Origin: CAZGSG01 sp964528095
GTDB lineage: Bacteria; Bacteroidota; Bacteroidia; Chitinophagales; Chitinophagaceae
NCBI GenBank assembly: GCA_964528095.1
Contig: CAZGSG010000395.1
Span: 1-5,283, forward strand
Direction of reading: 5' to 3'
DNA: 5,283 bases
This document shows positions 1-4,251 of this stretch, in pieces (the first letter of the stretch is position 1; every line of letters starts with the position of its first letter). A program made the translations under genes and the position numbers. Under the pieces are notes generated by a model that was given only the letters and a program-made list of their open reading frames with translations, did not search any database and was not told the DNA's origin.

Positions 1-216
1 ATCAGTGAAAACGCTCCTTCGCTCACATGTACAATAAATAATAATTGTATAAATATAATATTGCTTCCTTAGCTCATTTACCCCTTAGCTCTGCGTGAAA
101 TCTCTTACCCAAATCCTGAGCAACAAGACCTGAGGACTATACACCACACAAGCCTATCGAAATCGCAGTATTTTCAATACCAGAAGCCTCGAACTACGAG
201 CCCCAACACTAAAATC
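1..216. other. Non-coding left flank, no gene recognised
   Basis: No reading frame here gives a believable protein. The longest frame open from the left edge on the plus strand runs 23 codons to a TAG and resembles no family I know. The stretch at 31-63 is very A/T-rich. Two small inverted repeats lie downstream of the histidine kinase stop: GTATT-TTC-AATAC at 168-180 and CTCG-AACTA-CGAG at 188-200. Neither is followed by a T-tract on the minus strand, so I do not call a terminator for the kinase gene. No response regulator partner is encoded here. Confidence 0.6.
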
Positions 217-1569
217 TTATATTTTTTTCAACGGCAACTCCACGGTAAACGCGCTCCCCTTCCCAAGCGTACTTTCCGCTTTAATATCTCCATGATGTGC
301 TTCGATCATTGTCTTTACATAGCTAAGCCCAAGTCCGAAACCTTTTACGTTGTGAATATTGCCAGTATGCGCGCGGTAGAATCTTTCGAATACCCTCTTA
401 ATAGTTTCCTTATTCATACCAATTCCGTTGTCTTCTACCCGGAGTATGAATTTCTTTTCATTTGATTGGGTAGTGATCTTTAACATGAGCGGCACATTCT
501 CTTTGGAATATTTAACGGCATTGTCAATCAGGTTATTGACAAGATTGGAAAAATGCACTTCATCGGCGTCGATCAGGTCATTCTCTGCCTGTAGTACTAA
601 TTCGGCTTTCCCTTGTTTGCCTTCGAGTTGTAGCGTAAAATTATCTACTACTTCCTTGATGATCTTATGCACATGTAAGGGTTGCAGGTTGAGGTCCACT
701 TCCTGTCTTTCCAACTGAGAAGCTTTTAGTATTGTTTCTACCTGCCTGTTCATTCGCTGGTTCTCCTCCTTAATGATACCGCTGAAATAACTTATTTTCT
801 GCCGGTCCTGCAATACTTTCTCATTCTTCATCGCATCAACAGCCAGTGATATGGTAGCAATAGGCGTTTTGAATTCATGGGTCATATTATTGATAAAGTC
901 GTTCTTTATCTCACCCAATTTTTTTTGACGCAACATGGTGCGGACAGTAAGATAAAACGCCGTAACGATAATGATCGTAAAAAGGATCGCAATAGTGATC
1001 GGCATCCGCAGAGACTTCACTGCGAATTTTTTGTAATCGATCGCCAGTACATACAGGTTCTCATCTCTTGAAAGATTTTCAGCCGCCGAGCCGCTTGGTG
1101 CAAATAATGGTGTATTGCTTCGGAAATTATGAACAGTATCTTCCTGCTCCGTTTCAAAATTCCGGGAAACCCTTTCCATCTGGTCAGGAATATTACTTCG
1201 CAGATTGGTAACCGTCAGTGCAAATTCAAATTGCATTTCGGTCAGGTCTACGCTGTTAAATGCTTTCCTGATCTTCTCGGCCAGCTCAGCAGTGGTAAAC
1301 CTGCTACCAATGGTCAACGGGCGTAATACATCGATGCCGCCTTCATCCTGGAAAATATCACTCAATGAAGTGCTGATCTTATTATTCAGATAAATGTCCT
1401 TGTATTGCGTTAGTTCCACTCCTACCGTTCTTACTGCTCTGTCTACTTTTTCCTTTATCGCTTCTTCGCGTACTTTGATCATATTCTTCAGCCAGGAGAC
1501 CTGGATAAATATGAGCCCGATAAGGGAAAATGATATCAGGATGGTTATAATTGTAAAAGTCTTCTTCAC
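217..1569 (-). CDS. Two-component sensor histidine kinase, membrane-bound
   Basis: A 450-residue inner-membrane sensor kinase that should autophosphorylate on histidine and pass the phosphate to a response regulator. Seen in the protein: membrane segment about 5-24, extracytoplasmic region about 28-189, second membrane segment about 190-209, HisKA domain about 221-290 with phosphoacceptor H231 in NMTHEFKTP, and HATPase_c domain about 335-448. The ATPase domain has an N box near 342-350 (NLVNNLIDN), G1 box DNGIGM at 380-385, F box FERFYR at 394-399 and G2 box GFGLGL at 410-415, so it looks catalytically complete. Only about ten residues separate segment 2 from HisKA, leaving no room for a HAMP domain. 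I recognise no known fold in the sensor region. The start is GTG: an in-frame TAA lies five codons upstream, and starting here keeps the first membrane segment intact. The layout resembles Bacteroides RprX-type kinases, but the signal is unknown. No response regulator lies in the window. Confidence 0.95.
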   Translation of the reverse strand: MKKTFTIITILISFSLIGLIFIQVSWLKNMIKVREEAIKEKVDRAVRTVGVELTQYKDIYLNNKISTSLSDIFQDEGGIDVLRPLTIGSRFTTAELAEKIRKAFNSVDLTEMQFEFALTVTNLRSNIPDQMERVSRNFETEQEDTVHNFRSNTPLFAPSGSAAENLSRDENLYVLAIDYKKFAVKSLRMPITIAILFTIIIVTAFYLTVRTMLRQKKLGEIKNDFINNMTHEFKTPIATISLAVDAMKNEKVLQDRQKISYFSGIIKEENQRMNRQVETILKASQLERQEVDLNLQPLHVHKIIKEVVDNFTLQLEGKQGKAELVLQAENDLIDADEVHFSNLVNNLIDNAVKYSKENVPLMLKITTQSNEKKFILRVEDNGIGMNKETIKRVFERFYRAHTGNIHNVKGFGLGLSYVKTMIEAHHGDIKAESTLGKGSAFTVELPLKKI

Positions 1570-1626
1570 AAATAAATTGCTTGTTTATACCGAAAGATAG
1601 CAGGTTTTTAGAAATAGACGAATTTG

Positions 1627-1652
1627 CAAAAATAGGATACCCTTCCCGACAA
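1627..1652 (-). promoter_or_regulatory. Candidate promoter for the histidine kinase
   Basis: Read on the minus strand, 1634-1627 is TATTTTTG, an exact match to the Bacteroidota -7 consensus TAnnTTTG. A TTG trinucleotide at 1652-1650 could serve as the -33 element, but the 15-nt spacing is shorter than the usual 17-23. Transcription would start near 1620, giving a leader of about 50 nt before the GTG start. The -7 box is seen directly; promoter activity is inferred. Confidence 0.35.
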
Positions 1653-1668
1653 TATATACCCAGGCTCC

Positions 1669-1700
1669 GCGGTAGCTTATTTTTAACGAGTTTTTACCGC
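1669..1700. repeat. Inverted repeat GCGGTA-N20-TACCGC
   Basis: The arms at 1669-1674 and 1695-1700 are perfect 6-bp complements separated by a T-rich 20-nt spacer. The repeat lies just upstream of the candidate kinase promoter, where an activator or autoregulating response regulator could bind as a dimer. The arms are short enough to be chance, so an operator role is only a guess. Confidence 0.25.
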
Positions 1701-1882
1701 CGAGACTATTATTATTGGGCTAAAAGTTGTGATTTACCAGCATAATCGTACATTATTGACTTTTCAATGATCCCGGTTTTAAATCAGGCATCAATAGTTT
1801 GCCGGCACGGATATGACCAGGAAAAAAAGATTTCAGCATTCGGAAATGTTCTGGCAGGGCTTTTTCGGGCAGTACATAACAC

Positions 1883-1912
1883 ATTGATATCAATTTTTTT
1901 TAAATACGTTTT
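1883..1912 (+). promoter_or_regulatory. Candidate algH promoter with overlapping palindrome
   Basis: TACGTTTT at 1905-1912 matches the Bacteroidota -7 consensus TAnnTTTG except at the last base. ATTG at 1883-1886 lies 18 nt upstream, within the usual spacing for a -33 element. The predicted start near 1919 would leave a leader of only about 10 nt before the ATG at 1929. The perfect 10-bp palindrome TTGATATCAA (1884-1893) overlaps the -33 element and could be a repressor site, which is inference. Confidence 0.3.
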
Positions 1913-1928
1913 ACACTTAACTTGAAGT

Positions 1929-2480
1929 ATGATTGAACCGGCGCCAGGTATATTATTAATCGCGGATCCTTTTCTGAAGGACCCGAATTTTTTACGTACA
2001 GTGGTTTTTTTGTGTGAACATAAAGAAGAAGGAAGTTTTGGTTTTGTACTGAACCGCAAATATGAAAATACATTGGACGAATTGCTACCCGATGCAGAAG
2101 GGTATAAATTACCTGTGTTTTATGGCGGCCCTGTACAGACAGATTCGATCCATTTCCTGCACGAGTACCCGGAGCAGATCCCTGGCGGACTGGAAGTCAT
2201 GAAAGGCGTTTATTGGGGCGGCGATTTTGAAAAAGCGGTTGACTTTATCCGCAACGGGAAGCCAAATCCTGATAAGATCCGTTTCTTTATTGGCTATTCT
2301 GGCTGGAGTGATGGCCAGTTAGGCGAAGAAATAAAAGAAAAGACCTGGCTTACTGTGGAAGCTACCCGAAAACTTGTTTTTCATAATAATTATGAGAATA
2401 TCTGGAAAGACTCCCTGAAAGAATTAGGCGGCGATTATGAGATGATGATCCACTTCCCGATTGATCCGCAATTAAACTAA
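1929..2480 (+). CDS. algH: YqgE/AlgH family protein (UPF0301/DUF179)
   Basis: A 183-residue protein covering the whole YqgE/AlgH family at its usual length. Family hallmarks seen are the N-terminal GILLIADPFLKDPNF at 7-21, the strand and turn VVFLCEHKEEGSFGFVLNR at about 25-43, YGGPVQ at 65-70, and the later segments GVYWGGD (93-99) and GYSGWSDGQL (122-131), in family order. There is no signal peptide or membrane segment, so it should be cytoplasmic. The molecular activity of the family is not settled; the AlgH name comes from a link to alginate regulation in Pseudomonas, and nothing here points to alginate. The ATG at 1929 is well placed, because the conserved block begins five residues later. 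No Shine-Dalgarno sequence is visible, as is usual in Bacteroidota. The next gene starts 38 bp downstream on the same strand, so joint transcription is likely. Confidence 0.93.
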   Translation: MIEPAPGILLIADPFLKDPNFLRTVVFLCEHKEEGSFGFVLNRKYENTLDELLPDAEGYKLPVFYGGPVQTDSIHFLHEYPEQIPGGLEVMKGVYWGGDFEKAVDFIRNGKPNPDKIRFFIGYSGWSDGQLGEEIKEKTWLTVEATRKLVFHNNYENIWKDSLKELGGDYEMMIHFPIDPQLN

Positions 2481-2518
2481 GTTGGAAATCCATTAATTTT
2501 CACCCTATAAAATAATCT

Positions 2519-3247
2519 ATGAAAAGAATTCTGTTCAGTATGACGCTTAGCGCTTCTGTTTTTCTTTCCTCCTGTGATGCGCTTAAAAAGATCAGTTCAG
2601 TGCTGGCCCCCTCCGAATTCGAAATGGCTACGGGCTTGAAAGACGCGTTATCACAGGGCTTATTCAAGAGTTTTGATGCTTTCGCGGATCCAAATGGCAA
2701 CCCGCTGGTCCGTTTCGCGTTTCCCGGAGATGCCGCAAAGATTGAAAAGACCTTGCGTGATCTTGGGCTCGATAAACTGGTAGACCAGGTAACAGGAAAA
2801 TTTACCCGGGCCACTTCATCCGCAGTTACCGCAGCAAAACCAATCTTCCTGAATTCATTAAAACAGATGAGCTTTAAAGATGCCGTGAGCATTTTGATCA
2901 CTGATAATACGCATGCAGCTACCGATTATTTCAAAGCTACCATGACAAATGAATTGATGGTTGCGTTTCGCCCGATCGTAGACAGTACCATCAAAACGGA
3001 AGGCGCCAATAAAGATTGGAGCAGTATCGTAAACGTGTATAATAAAATACCTTTTATTAATAAGCCGCTGGAAAATAGTCTCACCGATTTTATAGCTGCA
3101 CGTGCTGTAGATGGCATGTTCAGTGTTGTGGCGAATGAAGAAGAAAATGTGCGTACCAAATACGAATTCCGCAAGACAGATATGATGAAACGGGTCTTTG
3201 GATATGCTGACGAGCAGCTAAAGAAAAGAAAGGAACAGCAGAATTAA
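2519..3247 (+). CDS. DUF4197 domain lipoprotein
   Basis: A 242-residue predicted lipoprotein of the DUF4197 family, whose function is unknown. The N-terminus is a lipoprotein signal (MKRILF, hydrophobic stretch about 5-18) ending in lipobox LSSC with the lipidated cysteine at C19. The mature start, CDALKK, lacks the acidic surface-export signal known from some Bacteroidota lipoproteins, so a periplasm-facing location is my guess. DUF4197 features recognised are the early ATGLKDALSQG (37-47), FKDAVSILITDNTHAATDYF (119-138), the FRPIVDSTI block (150-158), and the C-terminal block EEENVRTKYEFRKTDMMKRVFG (207-228), where most relatives carry an EEE-IR-P-AR-T-LLK-VFG pattern. The tail is lysine-rich. 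It lies 38 bp after algH with no clear promoter between, so the two probably share a transcript, and a hairpin with a T-tract follows closely. Nothing in the sequence reveals a ligand or activity. Confidence 0.92.
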   Translation: MKRILFSMTLSASVFLSSCDALKKISSVLAPSEFEMATGLKDALSQGLFKSFDAFADPNGNPLVRFAFPGDAAKIEKTLRDLGLDKLVDQVTGKFTRATSSAVTAAKPIFLNSLKQMSFKDAVSILITDNTHAATDYFKATMTNELMVAFRPIVDSTIKTEGANKDWSSIVNVYNKIPFINKPLENSLTDFIAARAVDGMFSVVANEEENVRTKYEFRKTDMMKRVFGYADEQLKKRKEQQN

Positions 3248-3263
3248 AAAAGTCTTCACAGGC

Positions 3264-3297
3264 TTGCTGATTTCGCGGAAACAGCAACTGGTTTTTT
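3264..3297 (+). terminator. Likely Rho-independent terminator after the DUF4197 gene
   Basis: TTGCTGATTTC (3264-3274) pairs with GAAACAGCAA (3278-3287), forming a 10-bp stem with one bulged A and a GCG loop. Four nucleotides after the stem comes a run of six T (3292-3297). It begins 17 bp after the DUF4197 stop and would end the algH-DUF4197 transcript. The stem is only moderately G/C-rich and the T-tract is offset, so it may be leaky. The T-tract ends 35 bp before the RDD start codon. Confidence 0.6.
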
Positions 3298-3332
3298 GTG
3301 TACATTTCAAATAAGCCAGTTAATGGCAAAGA

Positions 3333-3779
3333 ATGAACGAACAGGATTATCCGGGGACTACAAATAGAACAAGCGATCTATTTAGCGACGAACCGCTGGT
3401 TTACGCAGCTTTTGGCGAGCGTTTTGGTGCTGCTTTAATTGATGGATTGATTTTAGCTATCCCGAATGCTTTAATTAGTATCGTCATAGAAGACGATGAA
3501 TCTGTTTCTGCCAATATCATTTCGATATGCCTGTACTGGCTTTATAACGCCATCCTTGAATCCAGTGCATACCAGGCTACATTAGGGAAAAGAGCGCTGG
3601 GTATAAAAGTTATCGATATGGAAGGCCAGCGCATATCCTTTGGCCAGGCCACGGGTAGGTATTTTGGTAAAATAATATCTGCCCTTATACTTGGTATTGG
3701 CTTTCTCATGATGCTTTGGGATGATAAAAAACAAACCCTTCACGATAAGATGGCAGCAACGCTTGTAATAAAACAATAG
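3333..3779 (+). CDS. RDD family small integral membrane protein
   Basis: A 148-residue membrane protein of the RDD family. After a polar N-terminus of about 25 residues comes the defining R-F-x-A-x-x-I-D pattern at R30-D37, inside the first membrane segment (about 33-52). A second segment follows at about 59-74, then the family block ESSAYQATLGKRALGIKV (76-93), a polar stretch, and a third segment at about 111-128. It closes with KKQTLHDKMAATLVIK (132-147), matching the usual QTLHDK ending, so the domain is complete. Function is poorly defined; some members have been linked to transport or sodium/proton exchange, and I assign no substrate. The ATG at 3333 is preferred; another ATG at 3323 is out of frame. 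The gene follows a terminator-like hairpin and has only a weak promoter-like box (TACATTTC, 3301-3308) with no well-spaced -33 element, so it may depend on readthrough. It converges on atpC. Confidence 0.92.
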   Translation: MNEQDYPGTTNRTSDLFSDEPLVYAAFGERFGAALIDGLILAIPNALISIVIEDDESVSANIISICLYWLYNAILESSAYQATLGKRALGIKVIDMEGQRISFGQATGRYFGKIISALILGIGFLMMLWDDKKQTLHDKMAATLVIKQ

Positions 3780-3796
3780 CCAGGTCTGAAAGAAAT

Positions 3797-3827
3797 AAAA
3801 AAACCCTCCCGAAATAATTCAGGAGGG
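3797..3827 (-). terminator. Rho-independent terminator of the atpD-atpC operon
   Basis: CCCTCC (3804-3809) pairs perfectly with GGAGGG (3822-3827). Inside, after one mismatch, GAA pairs with TTC around a 4-nt loop. Read on the minus strand the hairpin is followed immediately by seven T (3803-3797), the classic form. It lies about 100 bp after the atpC stop. On the plus strand no T-tract follows the stem at once, so it serves the leftward operon best, although the hairpin itself would also form in the RDD transcript. Confidence 0.8.
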
Positions 3828-3851
3828 CAAATAACAGTTTTCACAATCCGG

Positions 3852-3876
3852 ATAGGCTGGTTTTTCGCCAGTCTAT
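3852..3876. repeat. Hairpin-forming inverted repeat between RDD gene and atpC
   Basis: ATAGGCTGG (3852-3860) pairs with CCAGTCTAT (3868-3876) over nine positions including one G-T wobble on the plus strand, with a T/G pair possible inside and a short T-rich loop. No T-run follows on either strand beyond TTTAT on the plus strand. It lies between the atpC stop and the leftward terminator. It could be a weak second terminator for the RDD gene or a 3' end-protecting structure in the atpC transcript; which one is not decided by the sequence. Confidence 0.45.
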
Positions 3877-3926
3877 TTATACCCTTTATTTAAAATACAA
3901 GCACTCGTTAAAGGGCAACCACCTTA

Positions 3927-4190
3927 TCAGGTAGTTTCTACCGGTATTGCTCCTTCAGCTAATACAGTTACTTTATTGTTGAGCACTTCAACAAATCCGC
4001 CCTGTATATCGAAGTAAGCAAAATGATTTTGTTTATCCTTCAAGATCTTCATACGGCCAGCTTTTAGTGCGCTGACCAATGGAGCATGTTTGTCCAACAC
4101 CTCGAATGATCCGCTGATACCCGGCATTTGCACGCCGTATACCTCGCCGCTGTATAATTTTTTTTCAGGAGTTAATATCTCTAAATTCAT
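3927..4190 (-). CDS. atpC: F1F0 ATP synthase epsilon subunit, short form
   Basis: An 87-residue epsilon subunit of the F1 central stalk, which binds gamma and helps join it to the c-ring. The protein shows the N-terminal beta-sandwich domain: MNLEILTPEKKLYSGEV at 1-17, the conserved GSFEVLDKHAPLVSAL at 27-42 (GxFGVLPxHAPLV in relatives), GRMKI at 45-49, and the FVEVLNNKVTVLAE strands at 66-79. It stops there. The C-terminal helical hairpin of the roughly 130-140-residue E. coli and Bacillus forms is absent. Short epsilons are usual in Bacteroidota and green sulfur bacteria, so this is probably not a truncation; the TGA stop follows a complete sandwich. It lies 61 bp after atpD in the same direction, and a good terminator lies downstream. 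Inhibition of ATP hydrolysis by an extended epsilon C-terminus should not operate here. Confidence 0.95.
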   Translation of the reverse strand: MNLEILTPEKKLYSGEVYGVQMPGISGSFEVLDKHAPLVSALKAGRMKILKDKQNHFAYFDIQGGFVEVLNNKVTVLAEGAIPVETT

Positions 4191-4195
4191 AAATG

Positions 4196-4209
4196 CAATT
4201 TGTAAATTG
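4196..4209. repeat. CAATTT-GT-AAATTG inverted repeat before atpC
   Basis: A perfect 6-bp inverted repeat with a 2-nt spacer ends five bases upstream of the atpC start codon, within the atpD-atpC gap. As RNA the 2-nt loop would force the closing pair open, leaving a small A/U hairpin. It could modestly affect atpC translation, or be chance in an A/T-rich leader. Confidence 0.3.
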
Positions 4210-4251
4210 ATGACCGGGGTAAATTTTTAAATCGGAGATCCAATTCTAAAA

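Larger units (their letters stand above)
1570..1928. other. Divergent intergenic region between kinase and algH
   Basis: This 359-bp stretch separates two divergent genes and holds no convincing gene. It contains a candidate leftward promoter near 1627-1652, a candidate rightward promoter near 1883-1912, an inverted repeat GCGGTA-N20-TACCGC at 1669-1700, and the palindromes TGCCGGCA (1800-1807) and TTGATATCAA (1884-1893). A 24-codon plus-strand frame at 1813-1887 has no recognisable product. I see no tRNA or structured RNA. Confidence 0.6.

Noticed and set aside
168..200. Small inverted repeats after the kinase stop as its terminator
   Set aside because: The stems are only 4-5 bp and no T-tract follows on the minus strand.
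428..718. A 96-codon plus-strand frame opposite the histidine kinase
   Set aside because: It is antisense to the conserved HATPase region, and its serine/cysteine/leucine-rich product is a typical mirror of a coding strand.
1813..1887. A 24-codon plus-strand frame in the divergent intergenic region
   Set aside because: It is too short to judge, has no recognisable product, and its end overlaps the candidate algH promoter.
1784..2059. A 91-codon minus-strand frame spanning the algH start
   Set aside because: It overlaps 131 bp of the well-supported algH gene in antisense, and its protein has no recognisable domain and a low-complexity, basic, cysteine-containing composition typical of shadow frames.
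2481..2518. A separate promoter for the DUF4197 gene (TAATTTTC at 2494-2501)
   Set aside because: The last base of the -7 consensus is wrong, and the only nearby TTG is 9 nt away, far too close for a -33 element.
2500..2901. A 133-codon minus-strand frame opposite the DUF4197 gene
   Set aside because: It lies almost wholly antisense to a gene with a clear lipoprotein signal and family motifs; its translation resembles nothing known.
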